DNA of 64,000 nucleotides from assembly GCA_963575745.1 (NCBI GenBank), contig CAUYUJ010014561.1:290891-354890 (forward strand), given 5' to 3'. Position numbers and translations under genes: made by a program. Below, piece after piece: positions 41,470 through 50,880 of this stretch. The notes under the pieces are model-generated. The model made no database searches, was not told where the DNA came from, and saw nothing but the letters and a program-made list of their open reading frames with translations. The number at the start of each line of letters is the position of its first letter. The first letter of the stretch is position 1. Source of the stretch: Prorocentrum cordatum. Its lineage: Eukaryota > Sar > Dinophyceae > Prorocentrales > Prorocentraceae.

Positions 41470-41730
41470 CTCTCCATGCCATGCACGGGCCTCCCACGAT
41501 TGGCTCGCCTGGCCGACAAGTCTCATCGGCTCTGGCTCATGGGCTCCTCCCTAGTGTGGTGCTCTATGTGTGCAGCCTTCGGGAGTTCCAGGCTCCGCTT
41601 GCTCGGAGGTCCCTGCCGTGGGAACCTCCGCAACAAGGACGGAGAGAAGACCCTGAGGCTGCTCAAGGAGGGGAAGGATCCTTCCACCAACCGAGTGGTG
41701 GGCAGGAGCTTTCGCCTCACCATCTCTTAA
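41470..41730 (+). pseudogene. Solo WCxxC module with natural stop (retroelement tail)
   Basis: In frame from an ATG at 41476, MPCTGLPRLARLADKSHRLW is followed by GSSLVWCSMCAAFGSSRLRL, GGPCRGNLRNKDGEKTLRLL, KEGKDPSTNRVVGRSF and a TAA at 41728-41730. It aligns without gaps with 35493-35640 (WC-x2-C-AFG-x6-L-x2-PCR-x2-LR-x-K, LL-x2-G-x-DPS). The whole module is open and free of stops, unlike its relative, but no RNase H or knuckle precedes it. A TCC-like stretch lies directly upstream. It is either the last exon or tail of a truncated copy, or a small stand-alone protein. Confidence 0.5.
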
Positions 41731-42529
41731 TTCACCCCCCTTTTTCACCCTGGGCGTCGTGTTTCATCTGGAGGCAGACGTTCCGCAGCTTGAAGGAGCT
41801 TGAAGGAGGAGGAGGACGAGGAGGAGGAGAAGGAGGAGGAAGAGGAGGCGGAGGAGGAGGAGGAGGAGGAGGAGGCGGAGGAGGAGGAGGAGGAGGAATA
41901 GGAGGAGGACGAGGAAGAGGAGGCCCGACTTGACCGTGGGCATCTCGGCGCTGTGGGGTGCGCGGCCTGCCGATCGCTGCGTGCGGAGGCGGCAGCTGCC
42001 GCAGCGGCCCTGCCGCCTCGGCCTCGGCCCAGGAGGCCGCCCCGCCCGAAGGCGGGGGCAGCCGCGGGCCGATGCGGCGAGAGGGGCGGTCCGTCGGCAT
42101 CGGGGCGCCCCACGAGCGCCCTCAGACCACACGGCCCCAGGGAGCCCCACGAGGGCCCAAGAAGGCTCCCAAGAGGGCTCCCGAGAAGGCCCGTAGCGAG
42201 GCTGGAAGAGAGCCCCAGCACGGCCACGGGGAGACCCCGAGAGGGGGCGTCTCCCCGAGGTTTCCCCAGTGGCTTCCGCAGCAGCTGGGGGAGCACGCAG
42301 CCCAGAAGCGTGGCCGAACTGTAGCTTCAGGTCGGGCGTGTCCTCCTAAAGGGGGCTTCTGGACGAAGAGTACAAGATACCCCCCGAAATGGTCAAACAG
42401 ATCCGAAAGTGATCAAAGAAGGGTCCCCAGACCATGTTTTACTTTTACTATCTTGCCTGCAAAGGGACAGGCCCGACTCAAGGTCAGATCCAATTTGGGG
42501 CGGATTACTGGGGGCGATGCAGGACATGT
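41731..42529. other. (GGA)n array (41805-41915) and GC-rich spacer
   Basis: After the purine array the sequence is CG-rich, with CCCAAGAGGGC-like words at about 42150-42200. No gene is supported. Confidence 0.5.
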
Positions 42530-42710
42530 CGGGAGCGGCCAAGAGGGGGGTGTCCAGGAAGGGGGGGGGTGCAAATCATGACCGGCGGCATATGCGCGGC
42601 CCAGCGGGGGGGGCAGGGACGTAACGGAATAAGAAGAGGCGCCAAGAAATCTGAGGAAAGATCAAGGCCCACGCCATGATATCCATCCCCCTCCCCGAAC
42701 ATGGGGGGGG
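42530..42710 (+). repeat. Dispersed repeat family R, copy 2
   Basis: Matches 3312-3490 in order and orientation, including ATGCGCGGCCCAGCGGGG, AGAAGAGGCGCCAAGAAATC and GCCATGATATCCATCC. Confidence 0.7.
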
Positions 42711-43149
42711 GAGAGAAATGTGTCCTCTTCGGGCCCCCAAGGCCCCCTTTGGGCCCTAGAGGGCCACTTTCGGGCCCTGAAGGGTCCCCTTTCTGCAACC
42801 CTCGCCGCCCCCCCACACATCGCCCTCCATTACGCGACGCCCAACGAACGAATGTGTGTTCGGATCGGTTCGGAATGGTCACCCCAATCTCCGACTTCGG
42901 AGGGCTTTCGACTGGACTCAAATATTTGGGCCCGGCTCACGGATAATACAACGTTGGGGCGTTCATCCTCGATTGGGGTGCGTCCGCGTAGGCCCCTTCA
43001 AGGTGTATCCCCGACTTGCCTCTCTTTTCCGAGCGACCGATTTTTTCGGATGCAGCTCGGGGACTGTGTGCGGAAAGCCGCCCGCGAGAGTCTACATCGA
43101 ACCTGATCGGCCGCGCCAGGATGCATCACCGCGCCACGCAAGCACTGGC
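42711..43149. other. No gene seen
   Basis: CCCAAGGCCCC-type words at 42735-42790, then mixed sequence without recognisable coding features. Confidence 0.4.
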
Positions 43150-43555
43150 TGGCGGCGAGCGCGGGGGGGGAAGTGAGAAGGAGAAGGCCTTCTCGACAGG
43201 CTCTGGAGTCCCCCATTGACCGCTGAGAAGTCTTCCGAGCCTTCCCCGAAGGCGCAGAACACTTCTGCGAAGGCGCGAATTGAGCAGGGACCGACCGTCC
43301 CGGCGTTCCTATAGTCCTACCACGAAATGCTCTTAGAGCCCAAAAATGTTCTAAGAACGTAAACCATGTTCTTAGAACATGAACCCGATGTGATAAAATA
43401 AGACAGACTCCGCCAGACATGTTCTAAGAACATTTCGTGGAAACCACAACATGTTCTTAGAACATTGTGTGGTAGGGCTATAGGCGAGCCAGGACGCTTC
43501 GCCACTGCTTGAGCGAAGCCTTCTCATTCTCACTCCGCCCCCTCGCTCGCCGCGC
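43150..43555. mobile_element. Foldback element family F, copy 2, interrupted
   Basis: The left arm GGCGAGCGCGGGG, then GAAGTGAGAAGGAGAAGGC, and the complement of the right arm GGCGAGCGAGGGGG, then GAGTGAGAATGAGAAGGC, form terminal inverted repeats of about 45 bp. GCACTGG lies outside both ends (about 43135 and 43557), with CAAG versus CATG before it, a possible target-site duplication. The interior shares CTTCCCCGAAGGCGCAGAA with 4976-5180 and is split by the element at 43308-43484. Confidence 0.65.
43308..43484. mobile_element. Nested 177-bp inverted-repeat element H
   Basis: The ends CCTATAGTCCTACCAC and, inverted, CCTATAGCCCTACCAC differ at one of 16 positions. Inside, GTTCTAAGAAC and GTTCTTAGAAC recur four times in alternating orientation, so each arm can fold on itself. 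If TA is the target duplication (ends reading CC-TA-TAGTCC and GGGCTA-TA-GG), it would fit Tc1/mariner-type insertion. It sits inside the foldback element 43150-43555 and is therefore the younger insertion. Confidence 0.85.
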
Positions 43556-43599
43556 ATGCACTGGGACGCATTGGGCCGTCGGAGCGTCGGAACGTCGGC

Positions 43600-43760
43600 C
43601 CGGATCGGGCGGGCTGTGGGTGCGCCAGAGGGGGGCGCCAGGAAGAGGCTGGAGAGGGGGCCAGGTAGAGGGGGGGGGAGGGGGCCGATGATGGCCCGAG
43701 GCATGTGCGCAGACGAGGGGGGGGGGCCCAGGGAGTGCTTCGCAAGAAGAAGATAACAAA
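43600..43760 (+). repeat. Dispersed repeat family R, diverged copy 3
   Basis: GGGGGCCGATGATGGCCCG, then GGCATGTGCGCAGACGAGGG and a G-run parallel the middle of family R. The 3' part is lost, replaced by AAGAAGATAACAAATGAC. Confidence 0.45.
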
Positions 43761-43880
43761 TGACAATACTAATACTCATCGCAGTATTATTAATGATAAT
43801 GATACAGATAATAACAATAATGATAATAGGAATTACTATAATGATACTAGTAATAGTAATGCCAGTAACAAATATCATTC
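43761..43880. repeat. AT-rich AATGATAATA microsatellite-like stretch
   Basis: AATAATGATAAT and ACTAGTAATAGTAATG words, much richer in A and T than the surroundings. No gene. Confidence 0.7.
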
Positions 43881-43989
43881 GCCGGCCCAGCGGGCCGGAG
43901 GCGTGCTAAGATCTCCGGTAGCAGGTTTACCGTATTTCTAGTTCGCGCGCGCGTGGCGGCCCCTGGGGACCCCCGGGCGAAGAGTACCC

Positions 43990-44640
43990 CGGGGGATGCC
44001 CGGCCGACCCCCCCCTGGGGCGCTCCAGGGGCGCGCCAAGAGGGCGCCCAGACGCCCCCTGCCCGGCCCAAGAGGCCCCGAGTCGCCGAAAGATCGTTCC
44101 AAGACGCTCAAGACTCAAAATGTTCCCCAGATGGCCCCAGAAGCAGCGAAAAAAGACCCCAAAGGGCCGCAAGAGGCTCTTCAAGAGGGCCCCAGCAAGC
44201 AAACATCGTCCCATTCCTTTCGGCAAACGTGCGTGTTTCGCATGTGCGACATCTGGGGGTTCACAGAATCCAGAACTGCCCCAGAGGCCTCCAACATCGT
44301 CCCCATACGGCCCAACACGCCCTCAAGATGGGCCCAAGAGAGCCCCAAGACAGCCCAAGAGGCGCCAAAGACGGCCAAAGAGGGCCCCAAAACGGCCCCA
44401 AGAGGGGCCCAAGAAGGGGACCACGAACCTACAAATCAAGCCTTCAGCCCCAAGAAGCCCCAAGAGGCCCGCAAGAGGCCCCCAGGAGCCCCCCAGAGGC
44501 CCCCAAGAGGCACCCCAAGAAGTCCCAAGAGGCCCCCAAGAGGCCCCAAGAGGCCCCAAAACGGCCCCCAAGAGGCCTCAAAAGTACCTCCCATAGGCCC
44601 CCGATGTGCCAACCACGAGAGCCCACCAACATCCATGAGG
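43990..44640 (+). repeat. CCCAAGAGG dispersed minisatellite, block 3
   Basis: The longest block of this unit: CCCCAAGAGGCCC and CCCAAGACGGCCC variants over 650 bp with a short interruption near 44205-44275. Open frames in all three forward phases are compositional. Confidence 0.75.
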
Positions 44641-45310
44641 CCTCTGACCCACCACCCACCGCCTCTGAAAAATGGCAGCCGCCCAACGGGACCGCATTGA
44701 CAACAACACCCCGATAAACTACAAGCGGCGAGGCAAGATGGGCCAGCGGAATGAGCGAAGCGTCTACATAATAACAGCAGCAAGATGATACGATGACAAA
44801 TGAGTAAATCAGTACATAAATAATCGTATTCGTACTCGTTTTAACATAAGTGGTAAGAGAGAAATGCACATCATAATAATACGCACTGATAGTGGGAAGA
44901 AAACGGGCCATGACATCTAGGGGCTTCCATGGCCCCAGTCATGATTTCCCCCCACCAGTTCTTACCCCCGCTTGGACTGCTCTGGGAGATCGATTTCGGA
45001 TCGAGCTGGTCGGATCGAGACGGCCCCTGACGGACCATTCCTGTACGCAGCCGGTGACGCGTGCCCTCCTGCCAATCCCAGGGCGAGAGCGCCGCTTGGC
45101 CTGGCGAAGGCGTCCGCGTAGGCGGGGTGATAGCCGTGCCAGGCGCCCACGACGGCCGAGGATGCCGAGGCCTGCCCAGCGGGGCCAAGAGGAAGATAGA
45201 TAGATGAATGGGTGACCTCGTAGATTCCTGCATCCGGTACCTTCAGGCTGTGAAATTCGCCGGGGCCGCACCACAGCGGGGAATACCTCAGAGCCAGATA
45301 ACTCATGCAA
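44641..45310. other. No gene; partial family R copy at 44905-44962
   Basis: CCATGACATCTAGGGGCTTC, continuing CATGGCCCCAGTCATGAT, matches the end of family R copy 1. The rest is mixed sequence without a recognised gene. Confidence 0.5.
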
Positions 45311-45314
45311 CCGC

Positions 45315-45740
45315 CCGGTGCATCAAATGATGATGATGACGACGATGACTATGCCGATGCCGATGCCGATGAAGATGACGCTTAAGATGAGGATGGTGAT
45401 GCTGATGAAGATGATGATGCTGATGAGGAGGATGAGGAGGATGGGGATGATGATGCTGATGAGGATGACGATGATGATGATAATGATGGTGGCGACGATG
45501 ATGGTGATAAGGATGATGTGGATGATGATGGTGGTGATGATGATGATGTTGATGATGATGATGTTGATGATGCCGTCAACGGTGACGATGATGATGATGC
45601 TGATGGTGATGGCGACGACGTTGATGATGATGATGATGATGATGATGTTGCTGATGATGATGGTGATGATGATGATGGCGAGGATGATGAATTTGGTGGT
45701 GGTGATGAGGACGATGACGATGACGACGACGATGACAATA

Positions 45741-45779
<39 letters not shown>

Positions 45780-45920
45780 CGGCTGCTGCTGATAAGGATG
45801 GTGATGTTGATACTGTCGTTGATGCTGATGGTGATGATTACGATGATGATGATGGTGATGGTGGTGCTGCTGCTGATGATGAAGATGATGCTGATGATGC
45901 CGATGATGATGATGATTTTT
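45315..45920 (+). repeat. (GAT)n array, block 3
   Basis: GATGATGATG with GATGCC, GACGAT and GTTGAT variants. Poly-Asp, poly-Met and poly-Ser frames are artefacts. Confidence 0.95.
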
Positions 45921-46133
45921 CCTCGACGTCAGGACCAATATCTGATATCAAAATATGGTATACATTGAAACCAGACTTGAGAGATCCGTCGCAGAGAGCC
46001 GACTGTCTCGCGTTGCCCCGCTTGGGCCAGACTGCCAGGGTGCTGCTCGGAGGGGCCCCCTGCGCAGCGCGTGCCTAGCAGCGTCGAAATGCTAGCTGAC
46101 TAATATCGGCCGCTTCGTCTGCGGCAGTTGAAC

Positions 46134-47620
46134 TCAGGTGGGGTGGGCACTTAGGGTGGCCGAGCGCGTGGTGATCCGTTTGAGGCACGACCCGACGTTG
46201 CACTCGAAGGTGGGGTTTGTCTCGTCGTCGGTGTCCGCCCCGTCGTGCGTTGCCGCCGAGAGGAGGGAAGAGGTGCTCACGGTGGAATCGGGGGGAGCCC
46301 ACTGATCCATCTTGACAACTCGGAGGGCCTCCTTGTGTTTGCTAATCTCGGCGTAGGCGTCGTTGAGAAAAGACGCGCGGTGGGCGCCCGTCTGGAGCCC
46401 AGCAGCAAGTAGGCCATAGTCCCAGCGGATGTTGTTGTTCGTAATGTTGGCGCCGCTGACAGGCATCTTGATCTGCAGAATCAAGGTGATGTGGTCGGCA
46501 ACATGTAGTAGGCTACTTAGCTTGGTGTGGATCTTCCAATTCAGCTTCACGCGCTTCACGATTTCCATGAAGTTGTCGTGGCGAATGTAGTGGTTGATGC
46601 TTGATCTGGCTTTGTTGTGCCCGTAGTACGTATTGCCGACGTCGATGTGCATGTTGATGGCTGTCAGCTGGTGCGTCAGGAACTTGTCGTGAATCAAGCG
46701 TCCGAGCTCGGTCTCGTCGCTGGGTTGGTAGCTGCCGATTGCGTTGTCGGTGCGGCGCTGTCGTGATCGTCGTCCTGGCCCTTGGTTGAGGTCCGTGAAC
46801 AGGATGGGCATGACGCGAATAGGGATGTCGGTATGTGCCTGCGGTACCCAGCTCCATGGTCGGCGGCATCCTGCTTTCCAGTGTTGGTAATGACCTGCTC
46901 CGTTCGGCCGCGGTGGGGAATGCGCAGCAGTGAATCGAGTGCGGAGCTGGCCTCGATGAAGCTCGACAGCGCCCGCGCCCCGTAGGTCAGATTGTGGGGG
47001 GCGCCGTGCCTTGTTGATGTCTATCCCGCGGCTTTGGCGCTTGGATACTGCGATGCTGCGACTTCCTGAGCTGCTCGTGTGCGCCCCGCGACCCCATCCG
47101 AAATGGACCCATGTATGATAGCGGCGGTCCTCGACATGATGCGGGGCGTCGGTAGTGCACTGGCGGATCTTAATGCCTGCGTACATCATAATCTGATTTG
47201 CACGGCATGCGTCGGAGATGTGGTCAAGTTGCCCTGGGACATCCGGTAGTCCTTCGCGAGCTGGGTGTGGAGGTAGTGGTCCAGGTGGCAAGTCACGTTC
47301 GGCGTGCAATTGTTCCACTGGTAGTAATTCAGGAGCCGCGTGGTGTGATCCTGCATGTGCTGGCTCTCTGTGTTCTGCCTCGATGTCCTCGGTCTCCGCT
47401 CGGTGCAGGTGGTTCCGAATGGCACCCTCCATGGAGCCACCCACGTCACACTTGTACAGTTCTTCCAAGATCGCCAGCGCGAAGGGCGGCGCTGGCGACC
47501 CTATCTCCTGCAGGCGTTTCTTGTCCTCTGGGGTGTCGCTCTTCCTGAGGGGGGAGTCCAGGGTGTACTTGTAGCCTTCGATCTCCTGCGTGATGGCTAT
47601 GATCCCTGGGAGCTCTTTTC
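46134..47620 (-). CDS. Retroelement-type endonuclease (EEP/DNase I fold), full-length domain
   Basis: A minus-strand frame open from about 47620 to a stop at 46134. The first part, GIIAITQEIEGYKYTL and KKRLQEIGSPAPPFALAIL, precedes a decayed repeat. The domain then reads YHTWVHFGWGRGAH, SRSIAVSKR, DLRGAGAVELHRGQLR, AAHSPP, MPILFTDLNQGPG, INMHIDVGNTYYGHN, SSINHYI and HVADHITLILQIKMP. TDLN fits the D-x-N motif and ADH the final catalytic Asp-His. The usual S-x-I-D has become SSIN, with Asp replaced by Asn. Such domains form the endonuclease of non-LTR retroelements. No reverse transcriptase follows. The frame is long but the Asn substitution suggests lost activity. The C-terminal 60 residues are unrecognised. 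Confidence 0.6.
47186..47449 (-). pseudogene. Decayed copy of the NNCTPNVTCH repeat unit
   Basis: In a frame different from the endonuclease ORF, TESQHMQDHTTRLLNYYQWN, then NCTPNVTCHLDHYLHTQLAK, recapitulates the B unit of the tandem-repeat protein at 47610-48261. The endonuclease reading frame runs through the same bases in another phase. The repeat array thus originally extended about 430 bp further, or one unit was copied here. Confidence 0.6.
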
Positions 47621-48261
47621 CTCATCGTGAAGGTGTCCGTATTGTTGCTGCCATTCAGCCTGGTCTTGTGCGTCGTCTGAAGCAGCACGTGGCAAGTCAC
47701 GTTCAGCGTGCAATTGTTCCACTGGTGGCAATTCAGGGGCCGCGTGGTGTAGTTCTGCATGTGTTGGCCCTCTGTGTTCGTGAGGATGTTGAAGTTGAAG
47801 CTCAGCGTCCAGTAGTTCGGGGTCAGCGTGTCGTAGTCCTGCCTGTGCTGGCCCTCTGTTTGCGTGAAGATGTTGAACTTGAAGCTCAGCGTCCAGTCCT
47901 GCACGTACTGGCCCTCTGTGTTCGTGAGGATGTTGAATTTGAAGTTCAGCGTCCAGTCGTTCAGGGTCAGCGTGTTGTAATCCTGCATGTGCAGGCCCTC
48001 TATGTTCGTGATGATGTTGGAGTTGATTTTCAGTGTCCAGTAGTCCTTCGCAATCTGGGTGGGGTAGTCCATGTGGCCAGTCACGTTCGGCGTGCAATTG
48101 TTCCACTTGTGGCAATTCATGGGCCGCGTGGTGTGCCTGTGCTGGCCCTCTGCGTTCGTGATGATGTTGAAGTTGAAGCTCAGCGTCCAGTAGTTCAGGG
48201 TCAGCATAGCGAGTCCTGTGCTCAGCAGGTGCGCGGCGCCCGCGCTCCGGAGCACGGCCAT
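47610..48261 (-). CDS. Tandem-repeat protein, WTLSFNFNI / NNCTPNVT units (function unknown)
   Basis: About 215 codons from an ATG at 48261 (a Met-Ala-rich start with AAHLLSTGLAML, possibly a weak signal sequence). Five A units of about 20-30 residues read YWTLSFNFNIITNAEGQ, WTLKINSNIITNIEGL, WTLNFKFNILTNTEGQ, WTLSFKFNIFTQTEGQ and WTLSFNFNILTNTEGQ. Two B units read NCHKWNNCTPNVTGH and NCHQWNNCTLNVTCH. Each B unit has NCT and NVT sequons and paired Cys. Alternating hydrophobic residues suggest beta strands. A and B units are related only by order. After the last B unit the frame continues through LLQTTHKTRLNGSNN and then loses coding character near 47610, where the endonuclease frame begins. 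Amino acid use (Asn, Phe, Trp, Thr) is unlike the rest of the window. I do not recognise the family. Confidence 0.45.
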
Positions 48262-48361
48262 GGCGGCCTGGCGGTGTGCGGGGTGTCGTCAAGCGGCCCC
48301 CTGCCTTTTGGGCATGGCAAGGGGGCGGTGACTGGAGGCCGCTGCTCCATCAATGGCCTGA

Positions 48362-48374
48362 GCGCGCGGCGGCC

Positions 48375-48423
<49 letters not shown>

Positions 48424-48428
48424 CTGAC

Positions 48429-48480
<52 letters not shown>

Positions 48481-48482
48481 CT
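48362..48482 (+). repeat. (ATG)n array
   Basis: An uninterrupted GATGATG run with one CTGACG break, just upstream of the repeat-protein start on the opposite strand. Confidence 0.95.
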
Positions 48483-49189
48483 CACGAGGACAAAGATGAG
48501 GATGGGGATGATGATGGGGTGAGGAGGAGGAGGACGAGGAGGAGGAGGAGGAGAAGGAGGAGGAAGAGGAGTAGGTGGAGGAGGAAGAGGAGGAGAAAAA
48601 AACAGGAGGAGGAGAGGAGGAGGAGGAGGAGCAGGAGGAGCAGGAGCAGGAGCATGAGGACGAGGACCAGGCACACTCAAGGACAGATGCCTGGTGGTGG
48701 TCCTATAGTGCGGATACTTGCCATCCCTGATACGATTCAGCTGGGAGGCAACTTGGGGAGTTTTGGGGCGACCCTTGCACACCGCCCCAGGCTTGACATC
48801 CGTGCAACATCCGCAACGCCAGGCACAAAAACACAGCGCCTCGCCCGTGCGTCGCGGGCCCACAACCTCGCAACGCATCAGGGCGTGGCCTAAGCAATAA
48901 AACCCTGACGTGGCCACATCGGCCCGTTCTTCACGAATCCCCCCGCCCTCTCCGACGACGCAGATGACATCCCCCCTTTCCTCCTCATCACCTTGAGCCC
49001 CTGGCTCGGTAGATGGCCCGGGGGGGGCGGGCTCCAAGCACTCGATGCTCTCGACGGACGGGTCGAGCCCTACCGTGCCGAGCCTCGTTTTGCCCATGGG
49101 CTGCAGATGCACCTCCCGCCGGGCACCCCAACGAGCCGACTCCTCTGCAGGGCCCTTGGAACCCCTGCACCTGAACAGGTTGACATCTG
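48483..49189. other. GGA tract (48520-48655) and mixed spacer
   Basis: The purine array is followed by a stretch that is the 3' extension of the RNase H frame on the minus strand (SVQESDVNLFRCRGSKGPAE and beyond). Beyond about 49190 this has no domain signature. Confidence 0.5.
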
Positions 49190-50486
49190 ACTCCTGAACG
49201 CTGTGCTTAGCAGCGCCCATCTTGGCGTTCTGTTCTGCAGAGTCGTCGGCACGCGTCTCCCACGGGGTGATTTTACCATCGTGGAAATCCGACATCGAAC
49301 AGTGGGCAGCCGTCTGAACTGCCTTTACGTCGCTCACGTCGAAACTGGTCCAGTTCGGCGCCCACAAGTGGGCCCTCGAAGCCCCCGCCGAAGCCCCCGA
49401 GCCCTGGCCACCCCACAAAACCTCCAAGGTCCCCAGGCAGTCACAATAGAGTTCGACGGGAGCCATAGCAGACTGTGTAAGCATGAATACTGCATGATCC
49501 TTCCCATCCTTCGCCGTCTGTCTCGGCGCGTGGGAGAAAGGTGCGGGGCCGCAGCACGCTGCTACGACAGCACCTACATTGTCGACCTGAGCAGGAGCCC
49601 AGCCAACCCTGGTAATCCCAGGGAACCCGGGCTAGAAGGTCGACCCGTCCGAGAAAATAAAACCCGAGAGACGGCCGCCAGCGGGCATGCTCACCCAGGA
49701 AGCCATCTGTTCAGGCTCCAGCGCTGGAACAAAAGCGAGGGGTGAAGGGAAACTGCCACGAGCAAAGATTCAGCGAGCTCATCCCTCTCATCCTGGACCC
49801 GCGGCTCGACGCGCGAGCCAGCTCGAGACTCCATCTCGGCGATACGCAGCATGGGCCACACACCGGTACTGCCTATGCCAGAGAGTCCCAACCTCCTCCA
49901 TACAGAGCCTGCACTTGCTGCATTGGTGCAGTCCGTGGCCACAGACCCCCGCCTGCGGCCAATGCACATTGCACATCAAACTTCGCAGCGCCCTCTGATG
50001 CTTGGGATCCCAAGATGAGGATGAAGAGGAGGAGGAGGAGCGAAGGAGAGGGTTAAGGGCATCCCAGAAACGCGGCAACATTGAAAAGTCACTCGCAACG
50101 CTCCCGAACGAACCGTGCTGCCCAAGAGCGTGCCTGTCCGAGGCCCGCATTGCACCAGCCCGTACTTGCAGTCTAAACTCAACTGGCGACAACTGCGTTC
50201 AATTCAACACCTGTCCTAAATCCGAACGAACTGTTGCAAAGTCTGGAAAATTCCAACCGGTCCGCTGCAACGACAAGACCGCCACATCAGCAGGAGTTGA
50301 GGCGCCTTGCCACGGACACTCCTTGGCACCAGTCCTACGCAATGCCGAATCGATGGTGGAGCTCAGAATCGAAGCACTAGGAAAACTGTCCCAGACAACC
50401 GTGGCCCAGTGAAAGGCCACATGGCCCGTGTAGGCCACGAGAGGGTCCAAACCTTCACCCAGTTGAAGATGATGCAGCCTGATCAT
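49190..50486 (-). pseudogene. Retroelement relic 3: connection region, zinc knuckle and RNase H
   Basis: Read on the minus strand. 50486-50199 has HVAFHWATVVWDSFP and LRRTGAKECPWQGASTPADV, then LQRTGWNFPDF, the post-RT connection region, ending in a stop. 50192-49788 has HQRALRSLMCNVHWPQAGVC and CRLCMEEVGTLWHRQYRC, a C-x2-C-x8-H-x4-C knuckle, with a GGA-type tract inserted before it. From about 49660, FSDGSTF, a TAG stop (49634-49632), then ITRVGWAPAQVDNVGAVVAA, QTAKDGKDHAVFML, VELYCDCLGTLEV, VKAVQTAAHCSMSDFHDGKI and ADDSAEQNAKMGAAKH form a complete RNase H core. DGS, the Asp of YCDC and the late Asp are kept. The expected Glu in DGED is Lys (DGKD). Two stops and the lost Glu mark it as dead. 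Confidence 0.7.
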
Positions 50487-50880
50487 ATTGAGCAGGAGGA
50501 GGAGGAGGAGGAGGAGGAGGAGGAGGAGGGAGAAGAAGGAAGGGGAGGATGAGGAGGAGGAGGAGGAGGATGATGAGGAGGAGGAGGCGTAGGAGGCGGA
50601 GGAGAAGGAGGAGGAGGAGGAGGAGGGAGAAGGAGGAAGGAGAGGATGAGGATAAGGATGAGGAGGAGGAGGAGGGGAATGATGGAGACGGAGGAAGGAG
50701 AGGATGAGGAGAGGGGAGGAGGAGGAGAAGGAGGAGGAGGAGGAAAAGGAGGAGGATGATGATCGCGAGCCTCGCCCGCCCCCCCTCTATGGCCTCGGTG
50801 GTCTTTTTTTTCCGGGGGCGAGGAGGAGGAGCAGGAGGAGCAGGATGAGGAGGAGGAGAAAGAAATGGAACAGTAGGAGC
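50487..50880 (+). repeat. (GGA)n array with GGAAGGAG variants
   Basis: Starts directly at the end of the retroelement relic (on the minus strand, immediately upstream of it) and runs nearly 400 bp with one break at 50760-50815. It may mark the truncation point of the element. Confidence 0.9.
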
